Shown one piece after another: positions 1 to 10,194 of a stretch of 64,000 nt of DNA (position 1 is the first letter of the stretch; each line of letters begins with the position of its first letter). A program made the position numbers and the translations under genes. Location of the stretch: NCBI GenBank assembly GCA_025766275.1, contig JAFKAC010000120.1, positions 1 through 64,000 on the forward strand, in the 5' to 3' direction. The notes under the pieces were generated by a model. The model was not told where the DNA came from. It did no database searches and saw only the letters and a program-made list of their open reading frames with translations. The stretch comes from Lactarius indigo. Lineage: Eukaryota > Basidiomycota > Agaricomycetes > Russulales > Russulaceae.

Positions 1-200
1 AGAAAAAGAAAAAGAAAAAGAAAAAGAAAAAGAAAAAGAAAAGAAAAAGAAAAAGAAAAAGAAAAAGAAAAAGAAAAAGAAAAAGAAAAAGAAAAAGAAA
101 AAGAAAAAGAAAAAGAAAAAGAAAAAGAAAAAGAAAAAAAGACAAAAAAACTCGAAAAAAAGAAGGGAAAAAGAAGAAAAAAAAGAAAAAAAAAAAAGGA
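1..200. repeat. (AAAAAG)n microsatellite
   Basis: An almost uninterrupted run of the hexamer AAAAAG (one unit shortened) fills roughly the first 140 bases and degrades into purine-only sequence up to about 200. All purines are on the plus strand. It lies inside or immediately downstream of the transposase gene, so it may have expanded within the element. The window edge hides its full length. Confidence 0.95.
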
Positions 201-207
201 AAGGCTC

Positions 208-1974
208 ACATAAACAATAATTTGCTGAAGCCTTTTAACTTGGTCAAAACCAAGTTCAACTGCTTCCTCAAGCATTGCCTTGCATGCAAGATTTACAATA
301 TGGGCAAAGCATCTAAAAAGTGTTAGCAAAAAAATATTAAATAGTTTGACACTTACCTGATGTGGCGCTGCTCTGCAGAAAACCCAGTATTAGGATATTG
401 CTTCTTTAACTGAGTTTCTAGTGCCTCCATCATAGAGCTGTTGTTGGATGCATTATCTGTTGTTATCCAACCAATCTTTATTTAAAAAAAAATTAATTAG
501 TCGAAATTTATATATAAAATGAAGTAGACATTACCTTTCTTTCAAGCCCCATCCTAGTAATGATAAAATGAAAGACCTCAGCTAACCTCTCTCCAGTGTG
601 GGACCCAGGAAAATAGACAAATCCAATAAGGTCAGCTCTAAGGGTTAGCTTTTGCTGGCCATCTTGAGTCTGGATCTGCTCCAGCCAGTGAGCAGTAACA
701 GCCATGTATGGCTTGAGGTCAGGGTCTGTCCACATGTCTGTGGTAAAAGAGACCCTCCCAAGGCAGCTTGTCTAAATAGAAGTTAGCCCTCAAGCACTAA
801 GATATAATAATAAAATATTACCTGAATATGCTGAGACAAATTGTGGAGTGCCTCTGTACAGTTCTCCACAATGCGCTTCTGCATAGTGGTCCTGTGAGGG
901 ATGTCTGCATCACTCAGCTCAGGGCGGAGTAGGAGACACAGGTGGCGGAACTCTGGTCTCTCCACAATCATCATAGGCTAAAAAAAAAAAAAAAAACATT
1001 AAATAGGGAAAAAAAATTAAAATTAAATAAAAAACCTGATCTGTGGCAACAATAAATTGCACAAGGCCATCTAAAAAGTTGTCTTGAGTGAAGGGAGTGC
1101 GGCGCCTAGCTTGATGCTCTACAGGAACTCCAGTAACTCTTGCAACAGCTTCTTCTCCCTCTTTACCTCTCAGCTCAATTTTGAGTCTTTGGCACTCTGT
1201 AACCCACTCTTCTGCATGGTGATTGAGCAGATGGGATCGCAGAGGACCTGTTGCAGTAGTGGAGCGATATGAGTGTACTTTGATGGACGCATCCTCTTGA
1301 TGAAGTATCCTACAAAAATAATTTTTAGAAATAAAAATAACAATAAAAATAAAAAACTCACAAGCAAAACTTGCACTGTTTCTTCCCATCAAGAGCCTGA
1401 AAAAACCTCAAGGTGTCATCACCTGAGCCCAGCCTTGAACCAGCTTTTTGAGCCCTCCTTGGGCGGCGAGTTGGAGTTGGAGGGTCAGAGCCGCCATCCT
1501 GAGGGCTATTGAAATTAGCGCCACCCTCCTGAGAGCCATCTGACCCATTTCCAAGGTCAAAGTTCTCAGGTTGGGGTGAGCTAAGGCCTCCCTATATTAA
1601 ATTTGTTAAAAAATGATTATAAAATTAATAAAATAGATACTCACTTGATTGGCAGCCTGAGCAGGTGAAGAACCTGCAAAGGGGTCCTCTCCCTGCTGTG
1701 AGGGTCCAGGAGGGCCACCTGAAGCTGCAGAAGAGCCTAGATTAAAGTGCACATGTCTGGCACTGGCAACTGATGTCTGAGCAGCTGTGGATGAAACTAA
1801 CACAATATGAGTGTATGGATACCATCAAAACAATGAGCACATACCATCAAGCTGAAAAGACATCTCCAAAGCACCACCAGGAAGCTCCCGCTGTTTGACC
1901 TGGCTCTTCTTGGTCTTTGGCCTTTTTGGAGTCCTCTTGGGTGTTGAAGGGGCCCTCTTCCTAGATCCAGCCAT
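208..1974 (-). CDS. hAT transposase with BED-like zinc finger, 3' part missing
   Basis: Start chosen at the ATG at 1974 (MAGSRKRAP...), giving a basic Lys/Arg/Pro-rich N-terminus. Successive exons, split by AT-rich introns, carry a Ser/Pro/Gly-rich stretch, then a BED-type finger region (CKFC followed after about 20 residues by HLLNHH). The start of the DDE nuclease fold follows: SFTTDMW, then WITTDNASNN, the two typical hAT aspartate blocks. Around 520-730 the protein reads YMAVTAHW ... GSHTGERLAEVF. The readable frame ends near 208 before the C-terminal hATC dimerisation region, where the AAAAAG repeat begins. Either the gene continues past the left edge or it is truncated. Domestication cannot be judged. 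Confidence 0.75.
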
Positions 1975-2384
1975 AGTAGATGTAGCCAAGAGTAGTACAA
2001 AAAAAAATAAAAGAAGCAAGTTGAAGTAGATCAGCTGAGATCGGGCAGAGATGAGGAGAGATGAGACTGTAGCAGACAGCAGGAGCCGAGATGAGAGCGT
2101 GGGAATGCGCGTCGTACATGCGGTGGCTGCGAAAATTCCTTGCCATTGCATTGCGTAACTCACGTTCGTGCTCGCCAGCACGAGCACGAACCACTGGCAC
2201 GGGTCTGCGACCCACCCTCTCTCTTGGCTATCAGGTATGTATTTCTTTTTTTTTCATGGCTCACTGACTCGCCCACACGCGCGCCCTCACAGGTAACAAG
2301 GCAGCGGCAAGACCTGCCCTGCGACAACGTCGCCCCAAACCCCCAAGCCCCCAAGGCAGCCACGGCGCGATGGCGCCAGCCCCG

Positions 2385-2917
2385 TGGTGCGACGACCGCG
2401 ACCACCATCACCATGACCACCACCGCAACCACGACCAAAGCCGCAACCACGACCACCACCGCGGCGACCGCGACGACCACGGCGACGACCGCGACGACCA
2501 CGGCGACCACCACCACGACAGCGACCGCGACCATGACCGCGGCAACCACAACCATCACAGCGACCACGGCGACCACCACGGCGACCACCACCACGACCGC
2601 GACGACCGCGACGACCGCGACGACGGCCGCGACCACCACCACCACCACTGCAGCGACGGCGACCACGACCGCGGCCACCACCACCACCACCGCCGCGACC
2701 ACCATTGCGACCACCACCACCACCGCGACGACCGTGACGACCACCACCACCACTGCAGCGACCGCGACCACCACGGCGACCACCACCACGACCGCGGCGA
2801 CCGCGACGACGACCGCGACCACCACCACCACCACTGCAGCGACCGCGACCACGACCGCGATCACCACAACGACTGCGGCAACCGTGACGACAACAGCGAT
2901 GACGATGGCGAGGCAGT
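2385..2917. repeat. GACCACCAC/GACCGCGAC minisatellite
   Basis: About 530 bases built almost only from the trinucleotides ACC, GAC, GCG and CAC in variable order (ACCACCACC, GACCGCGAC, GGCGACCAC). Because stops are excluded by composition, several frames stay open on both strands: Thr/Ala-rich and Asp/His/Arg-rich on plus, Val/Ala-rich and Gly/Arg-rich on minus. I regard these as composition artefacts. It lies between the transposase start and the right terminal array of the hAT element. Confidence 0.85.
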
Positions 2918-3119
2918 TTCGATTCCCTGGGCAGTAGATAGACATAAAATATATTCTCTGTACTATGTAGTCTACTCCAATACATATGTTTTATCTTTAT
3001 TTTTTGTCAGAGTTTGCGCAAGGTCGTCTGAGGAGACGCCAAGAAAGAGAGCCTACCCAGTTTTCTTCTGAGAGCCTCAGCGGACAGCGGACACGCATAT
3101 TGAGCAAATATATTTCCAT

Positions 3120-3365
3120 TTTTGGTCAGCTCGTTCCTGGCTCAGCCAGACAGAAACCGTTCTCGCCCACTCACGCGTACTCACGAGCCGGGCGAGCCCT
3201 GCCCAATCTAATCATTCCCAATTGAGCCTGGCTCAGCCCAGCTCAGCCAGCTCGCGAGCCGAGCTGAGCCAATTTTGGTCATGAGCCGATGTGTCAGCTT
3301 GGCTCGGCTCAAAACAGCTCAGCTTGGCTGGCTCAGCCGATTTGAGCCGAGCCACGGCAACACTA
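3120..3365. repeat. hAT subterminal array of GGCTCAGC-type words plus terminal inverted-repeat end
   Basis: More than a dozen copies of an octamer close to GGCTCAGC or its complement (GGCTCAGCC, AGCTCAGC, GAGCTGAGCC, GGCTCGGCTC) are packed in both orientations. They end at a sharp boundary after CGGCAACACTA. Dense short motifs near the tips are typical of hAT elements, where the transposase's zinc finger binds them. The link to the transposase at 208-1974 is inferred from position only. Confidence 0.6.
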
Positions 3366-4255
3366 CCTATAGGTTAGCACGACCCACTATGGGCTTTGCC
3401 TATACTTCTCGATTCAACTGACGTGTGATCTTGTCCGATGACCCTGAAAGTCTACTGAAGAGGAAGGAACTCGAAGGCGCCTTGTGCCAGTAAGCGCTGG
3501 TGAGCGTCCATAGGGATTCCATAAAGATAATAGTTGTAGCAAAGCCCAGAGTCACGGGAATGAATCAGATATGTATGCCAGTGCGCAGTCGCCACCTCAC
3601 CGCTAACTCCCATCGATATCATGTTGACAATTCCTTCTCCCATACCAAATGGTGTTATCGCTATCTATGCATATTAATGCCCGTATTATTCGCGACCGGC
3701 TCCGTAACTTTGCAGGACACTACTCTCTCTGTCAGAGCTGGGACCTTTGACCTTACCTACAGCAGTAGTCTTTGTTTACCGGTCAAGCCAAGCATCAAGT
3801 GCTCGCAGGAGGGGCCAGGTTTGGAAAAGGCAATCGCTAAGGAGTATGCCACGCAACGCTTTATTCTGGAGGAAACCAAGAAGGGGCATCAGGTTGCGCT
3901 CACAAGTCATATGTGAATTTTCATCACTACCGCAGTGTCAGGGTGAGCGTAATCGCCCTTCGTAAATTCATCTAAGTTCAAGCTTCGGCGCCTCGTGCAG
4001 GCCTCGCGAATCAAAATGACAAATAAGAATTCAGGACTCTCACGGTTCAGAAGTCGCGTGTTGGTCGCGTGATCAGCGGAGAGATATCTGACAGTTCTCT
4101 GGGATTTTGAGCACCTGGCGCACGAGACAAGATCCGAGAGCGAACGACCTACACGCACCATCTTTCCGCATCCTGTGACCGTAGCAATGCAGGGTGCTGG
4201 TACAACAACCGGCTCTTCAGAACTGCCTGTAGTCTGAGAACGTGTGAGCTCAGTT
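3366..4255. repeat. Dispersed repeat, copy 1 (partner at 31702-32585)
   Basis: Direct-orientation similarity to 31702-32585. Shared blocks include CCTATAG at the left edge, AGTCTACTGAAGAGGAAG versus AGTCTATTGAAGAGGAAG, ACTCCCATCGATATCATGTT versus ACTCCCATCGATGTCATGTT, and GAGAACGTGTGAGCTC near the right edge. Small indels separate the blocks. No frame is conserved between the copies, so it is unlikely to be coding. It is probably an old segmental copy or non-autonomous element fragment. Confidence 0.7.
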
Positions 4256-6084
4256 CAAATATACGTACCTCGTGATAGTTACTAAGGTGGTGTCTGACGG
4301 TGGATGTAATGTTGTCCCTGACCTGCGTTGCGCTTGGCGCTCACTACACGCATCGCAATTAGTTCAACCCACCATCTTCATACGTCTGTACGCCAACTAG
4401 TAGTAATGTGAGCTCGGACTCGGGGCGCGGATTGAACTCTCACTCCTGAATGTCGATGCCTCTGTGGGTTGCAGAGAATGTCCGCGACGGGCGTGTGGCC
4501 CACTTCGGGTCATTGACGACGCAGTTCTCGGGACTGGGCTGTGCGCATGAGGACGGGTCGCAGAGACGCTGAGTGTGGCGGGACGATCACAGACCAAGCA
4601 CGTGGTTACCGTACTGTAAACACGAGATCAGTGGTCGAAGAGAGTGTAGTACCTTACACCAATAAAAAATCAAAATCAAAATCGAAGTACCAAACCACGT
4701 TCAGGGCATGCTTCGTTGATACATTTCTTTAAGGGAGGGGAAAGGCTCACCCGTGCAGTGTGCCGCAGATGCCGAGACTCGGAGATCTAGAGGAGAGGTA
4801 GCTCATTTCAGTGGTGCGTAAACCAAGGTCGTTCCGGGGATGTCTAACCTAGGTGACTTCGAGAAGTACGACAAATTCACACTGGTCTCCCAAAAGGCTA
4901 CGTCGCCATGCTTTACGTGCAGATCGACTCCGACTCGGCTTTGCTACCTCCAGAGGGCTAGTGGGGCGACTGGAGTCGCACGGTCTCGCGTCGCTTGGAT
5001 GTGGGGTCGTTGGAAACGAATATGGCATGGTTGGACACAAAAAATGTCAAACGAGTCGCAAATACCCTAATCAATCGAGAACGAGTTCCGCAGCGCGTAA
5101 ACGTACCCCGATGCGTCCTTTAAAGATATTCAATAGTGTTGATTTCCCTTTGGTTCTGACTAGGTCAGTCTAAGCAAGAAAATCAAACGTGGGAATCAAC
5201 AACGGCAAAAGATACTTGAAGAAGGTTTGGTGGCTGGCATCCTGCAAGTACTATCCGTTGCTGGACTTTTCTCAGGACGGCGGCGGCCAGGGCACCGCGA
5301 GAAATCAGATGGTACGAGGGTGCGAATCAGTGCGAATCACTTGCTGCTATTGTGACATGTCCAGCGATGTGTCGATGACAGGTTGGCGGGAAAGGCCCTC
5401 ACAAGGAATGACAGCCAGTATGAGTAGCACGGCCACTGACTGGCTACTCGGGAAGGCCTGGCGAGAGTGATAGAACGTACGTGTCGTAGTACGAACACAA
5501 ATGCTCCATCCCGCAGTAGTGTTCAATTCAACCGAGCGAAGGTACGCACCAGCCATGCATTGAGCTTGATGCCATCGTGCGGGTTGGTGCCCGAGAAGTA
5601 AGAGCACCAAATGCTTAGGTGTGGTTCAGAATGTGTGGTATAGCGGCAAATATATGACGGCGAAGACTAGAGGATGTACGGATCTGGCTAAGGAGGCTCG
5701 TCGGAAGGGATACCAAGGCAGAAATCTTTCCGAAAATGGAATATACAGTATGACATTTTTGCCTTCGTCGTGGTCAAGTTAGAACCGATGTACCATGGTT
5801 AGAAATTAGAGCAAGAATTAAGTGACTGCCACTGAATCAAGAGATGGAAGGGGTGTGGGAAGGCAGCGTTTGAAATCATAAGTGGACCTTGCTCGTACAC
5901 GCGGATAGAGATAGAAAAGGTTCTAGATGAGAAGGTGAGGGCGAAGAGGGATGACAGAACAATGGCAGGGGAGAGTAGTCGGGACGTCCACACATGGCAA
6001 CGGAACGGAACGGGCATGGCATGTTGTCAGAAGAGGGCTATCATGATCTAATATAATATAACATTTCCATGCAAGTCGAAATTA

Positions 6085-6163
6085 TTATAAGACATGTCTT
6101 TTTGAGTATTGTAATATTTTATGACAAATAATATTTGTAATTGCCTCAAAACATTTCTTATAA
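6085..6163. repeat. AT-rich imperfect foldback
   Basis: Left arm TTATAAGACATGTCTTTTTGAG (6085-6106) and right arm CTCAAAACATTTCTTATAA (6145-6163) are imperfect inverted copies. The loop is itself AT-rich and partly palindromic (AATATT repeated). It could be a miniature foldback element or simply AT-rich relic sequence. Confidence 0.4.
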
Positions 6164-6627
6164 GTCAAAATAGTTATTATAATTTAACAAATTATAAGTC
6201 ACTCCGAGATTTTGCGACAAGACACTAAGATGCCGCCTAAATTCAAAAAAAAGGTTACAAGGGGACAGGAACTACAACAAATTTCGAAGTGGTCGGAAGG
6301 GCCATGAAGACTGTATAATCCAAGGTATAATCATTCTCTGGGAGAGAAACACCTGTTCGAAAAACTTTGGCAGGGGATTCGAATATTCAGATCCCGCTAC
6401 CATTGTGTCTCGTGTACTGGTTATCGCTGTTTGAGGGCCGCCTCAACGCATCCTCTCTCTTCAAGTTCTAAGGCCCACGGCCTAAGGTCTTGAAACATTG
6501 ATGTCTTGACTCTCTGCCATGTGCCCGCGTAATAAGGGTCTTTGACTTTATATCTTTATGAGTCAGGACTCCGTGAACGCCGGATACAGATGACAGTGCA
6601 TCAGGAAAATAAAACGTTACTAGGAGC

Positions 6628-6698
6628 ACTAGCCGTGACTAGTGCTGACTAGTGATACCCAAATATGGTAGGAGCTAGTTCCCCTAGTCACGGCTAGT
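6628..6698. repeat. 15-base perfect inverted repeat upstream of the peptidase gene
   Basis: ACTAGCCGTGACTAG at 6628-6642 is matched perfectly by its reverse complement at 6684-6698, separated by 41 bases. Additional CTAG-containing words lie between the arms. Position is about 250 bases 5' of the peptidase start codon. It could be a regulatory palindrome or a small transposon footprint; the sequence does not decide. Confidence 0.5.
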
Positions 6699-6946
6699 CA
6701 AATTTTGTTTTGCTGATGCTGTACGGTGTTGTCGTACACTCTAACTTACTACCCACAGCATTCGGGCATCAATCGCCGATTTTTGTTACTTCTTCGAACC
6801 ATGGTATTATTGCCATGTGGCACACCGCGGCCTTCTCACGACGTTTTGAAGCAGATCACCGTAAAATAAATCTGTTGTCCCCATGTTTATCACTCTTATA
6901 CGGCAGGTGTATTAGCCAGCAGTCGGCCGCGCTGAGCACCATCACC

Positions 6947-9276
6947 ATGCGCGTATCCGCACTTTTCGGCTCCCTCGTTGTGCTCGCCTTCGCCAGTGTC
7001 GCCTCCAGTGCCCCACGCGCTCTCACACTCCGACAGAGAATTGCGCCCCCACGCAACTGGGTCGATCTAGGTCGCGCTCCATCCACCCACGTCATCCCAC
7101 TGCGCATTGCCCTTCCCCAGTCGCGCTTCTCCGAGCTCGAGCAGCACCTTGCTGAGATCAGCAATCCATTCCATGAGCATTATGGAGAGCACCTTTCAAA
7201 AGAGGACGTCGAGGCGCTTGTGGCGCCGCATGCGAGCAGCGCCGGCGCCGTCCACGAGTGGCTAGAAAGCCATGGGATACAGAAGGAGGCGTGTCACTGG
7301 TCGCCTGCAGGTGATTGGGTCACGGTGCGCCTGCCTGTTGCGCTGGTGGAGAAGATGCTCGGAACGGTTGGTCTTGGTTACTACGCCCTGTTCGCGTCGA
7401 AGTACAGCTCACCTCCCGCTCTAGGAGTTCCGTGTGTGGAAGCATACCCAGGACGGCGATGTTCTCGTACGCACGACAGAGTACAGCCTTCCTGCACACC
7501 TCGACAAGCACATTGAGCTCGTCCAGCCGACGACGGCATTCAATCGTGCCAAGAAGCAGCGTATCAAGTTCCGCTTCTCTCCTGCTCCAGATGTGGCATC
7601 TTCTTCTCTCTCCTCGGACGACAAGATCTCCGTTCCCGGGTCAGGAGTGACCGTCGACGCGAGCTGCAACACGACGATTACGGTTTCGTGTCTCAAACAG
7701 CTATACAACGCGGTCGATTACGTCCCTAAGGCGACAGACAAGAACACGATCGCCCTCACGGGCTATTTGGAGGAGTTTGCCAACTTTGCTGATCTGCAGA
7801 AGTTCTACGCGGATCAAGTTCCAGCAGCATTCGGTTCATCCTTTGATGTCGTGCTTATCAACGGTGTGTTACACTTAGTTACCTCTGCGTCCCTTCTCTT
7901 GGAAATCGGCTAATTGGTCCGAAGGTGGCCTGAATAATCAGACCTTGAAAGAGGCTGGACAAGAAGCCGATTTAGATGTGCAGTTTGGTCTTGGTATCTC
8001 GTTCCCAACTCCTGGAACATTCTATTCGACAGGTGGAAGCCCGTCATTCATTCCAGATGTGAACACCCCAACAGACGAGAACGAACCTTATTTGGACGTA
8101 AGCGGTTATACCCGAAACCGATTCCTGATACTAGTTGATTGTTATATGTCAGTGGCTTGACTTCATTCTGGCGCAGGAAAAGGTCCCACAAGTTATCTCT
8201 ACGAGTTACGGTGATGACGAGCAAACTGGTATGGATATGCTCCGTTGTCCGCCCATCTTGTCAACTCACTTCTGTTACATATAGTCCCAGTGGACTACGC
8301 ACGCCGTGTGTGCGGAGAGTTTGCTCAACTTGGTTCTCACTTCTCTACCCTCCGCCACGTGATATCCTGAAGATAATTGATAGGGGCACGTGGTGTCTCA
8401 CTGTTGTTTGCTTCGGGCGACGAGGGCGTTGGGGGTAAGACCTGCTTAACGAATGACGGCAAGAACCAGACCAAATTCATCACCATCTTCCCTGCGACTT
8501 GTCCCTTGTAAGCTTGCATCACTTTTTCTGTTCCTCCTACGTTCGTAATTAATTCTCTGCTGGCACACAGCGTGACCGCCGTCGGTGGCACGATCCACAT
8601 TCCAGAAGTCGCCGTTGACTATTCAGGAGGCGGCTTCAGTAACTATGTGTGCCTTGTTTCGTCCCTTACGTCCTCGCCCGTCTGACAGATGCACAGTTCC
8701 CACGACCGACATGGCAACAGGCAGCAGTAGGCAAGTTCTTGGCATCTCTACCGAAGGGGACCTACGCGGGTCTCTTCAATCCCTTTGGACGTGTATGGAC
8801 TCTCCATTTCCCTGATTGAGTTCTGAACTCAATGTGTGAATGCCCTATTAACAGGCGATCCCGGATGTGTCAGCGCAGGCAAATTCCTTCCGAATCTTTT
8901 TCCGGGGGCGCGCGGGACTCGCCAATGGTACCTCAGCATCAGCACCATCGTTTGCTGCGTTCGTCGCCCTGCTGAACGATGCACGGATCGCCGCGGGAAA
9001 GCCCTCGCTCGGCTTCCTTAATCCGCTCATATATGCGTTGAACGGAGTAGGATTTAATGACATCAAGGCCGGGAACGCACCAGGATGCGGTACACCGGGG
9101 TTCAACGTGAGTGCATCCTCGCTCATCCGCGCCTGGCATACGTATAGCCCTGAACGCGTGGCTAGGCGACAGCTGGGTGGGACCCCGTGACGGGATTCGG
9201 AACACCCGATTTCGGGAAACTGAAAGAGATTGTATTGAAATGTGGAGGAAAGGATTTCGCGACCACCACGTACTGA
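6947..9276 (+). CDS. Secreted sedolisin family (S53) peptidase, tripeptidyl-peptidase-like
   Basis: Serine-carboxyl peptidase with the usual secreted pro-enzyme layout. The ATG at 6947 starts a signal peptide ([22 protein letters not shown]) that precedes a Pro-kumamolisin propeptide ([19 protein letters not shown]). Exons join through short GT-AG introns that I could place, for example 7864-7924. The joined protein shows the catalytic Glu and Asp in QEADLDVQ (near 7963-7980), [10 protein letters not shown] (oxyanion Asp), [10 protein letters not shown], and the nucleophile Ser in GTSASAP (8927-8947). A C-terminal calcium-site block reads FNDIKAGN ... [11 protein letters not shown]. The frame ends with TGA at 9276. 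All catalytic residues are present and no frameshift was found. The family acts at acidic pH on extracellular protein; whether this member is a tripeptidyl- or endopeptidase cannot be told. Confidence 0.93.
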
Positions 9277-10194
9277 CTTTTCCTAGTAACCACGGACAAC
9301 CAGCGAAGCGACTGAGGTTGGTTCACCACCCAGAAAAAAATACAACCACTTGACAAAGTAGAGTAGTATATATGCATGGCGATCGGGGTAATGAACTGAA
9401 ATTTAATTCCAAGTCGTATCCTTCTGCATGAATCGCTGCGAGCTGAGCACGAGCGAGGTTGGCCAGCTCTTTCTCAAGAATACCGCGCTGTTCGTCTTAC
9501 AGTACCCGCGCCGGCTGGTGTCTCTCATCGAATAGTTCGAAGGACCGCGTAAACTCCTCATTTGGGGCAGCCACGTCTCCTTATCTTCTGCAAGCCAAGA
9601 AGTGGGAATCGAAGTGGTCCGCCATGACAGTGTGGAAGTTCGAATTGATCGTGCCCCGAGTTGGCCGCAGCTACTACGCGTTGTTTGAGAAGGTTCACGC
9701 AGCAGTGTCGTCCCAGTCAATGACTGCAGTCGATAGCCGGGTCACTGGCACGTCTCCAGCAGCTAAGTATGATGATCAAATCGGTGACTGTAGCAAAATA
9801 AATTGAATTTTTGGGCGCTTGCCGTCATGGGAATTGAGGCCACCTCGCCTGATCGCTTCCGATCGTTTCTACTGACCCGGTATAGTTCCGTGTAACCCTC
9901 GGGAACAGTCACCGAATTTGCTCCACTTGTCCGCGGCTTTAGTAATTCGATCATAATTCGATCACCGACGCGCCGTAGCTACCGCGGAGAATCTCACAAC
10001 ATCTCGCGCCACTGCACGCCTACTTACGTCGCTACACACCCGCTTGGGCCCGCACATCTTGGATGCATTCGTTCCCTTGTGGCCAAGGACAGCTTAGGGT
10101 ATCGCTAATGAAATACAGACTCTAATTCAAACTAAAAACACACGATTCTACACGAATAAATGAACGTGGATCACATTACTCCCCACAACATGAC
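9277..10194. other. Intergenic stretch with a decayed coding remnant
   Basis: Between the peptidase gene and the 3' end of giant gene A. On the minus strand at about 9403-9790 a single frame reads, through several stop codons, protein-like segments such as DHFDSHFLACRR, EEFTRSFELFDERHQPARVL, then EKELANLARAQLAAIH. The amino-acid texture (amphipathic, helix-rich) suggests a dead gene piece. I do not recognise the family. The stretch next to 10195 is similar to the flank downstream of gene B, so the segmental duplication extends about 90 bases past the stop codon. Confidence 0.5.
9403..9790 (-). pseudogene. Unidentified degenerate coding remnant
   Basis: Read on the minus strand from about 9790 to 9403, one frame gives PVTRLSTAVIDWDD, then MADHFDSHFLACRR, EEFTRSFELFDERHQPARVL and GILEKELANLARAQLAA, broken by at least four in-frame stops that no GT-AG intron clearly removes. 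It looks like a helical C-terminal part of a larger protein. A dynamin-like or RHD3-like GTPase stalk was considered but not supported. Confidence 0.35.

Larger units (their letters stand above)
1..3365. mobile_element. hAT-superfamily DNA transposon, right portion (left end outside window)
   Basis: The block holds a minus-strand hAT transposase gene, a minisatellite, and a terminal region crowded with GGCTCAGC/GCTGAGCC-like words. Read inward on the minus strand, the right end begins TAGTGTTGCCGTGGCTCGG, which fits the short hAT terminus (pyrimidine-A-G-N-G). The outside flank beginning CCTATAGG is where similarity to a second genomic locus (31702 onward) starts, as expected for an insertion breakpoint. 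The left terminus and the second copy of the expected 8-base target duplication are outside the window, so the element is inferred, not closed. Confidence 0.6.
4256..6946. other. Gene-poor intergenic stretch
   Basis: Short open frames occur on both strands, but none shows a recognisable domain or an exon chain with matching splice sites. From about 6040 to 6215 the sequence is strongly AT-rich. Two small inverted repeats (6085-6163 and 6628-6698) are listed separately. The last 250 bases must contain the promoter of the peptidase gene starting at 6947; I could not identify a convincing TATA box. Confidence 0.6.

Noticed and set aside
2140..2937. A 265-codon Thr/Ala-rich open frame and its antisense counterparts as genes
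   Set aside because: The openness is explained by the trinucleotide repeat composition; frames are open on both strands, with no start context or conserved domain.
3452..4161. Short open frames in the dispersed repeat as protein genes
   Set aside because: Frames are not conserved in the partner copy at 31702-32585.
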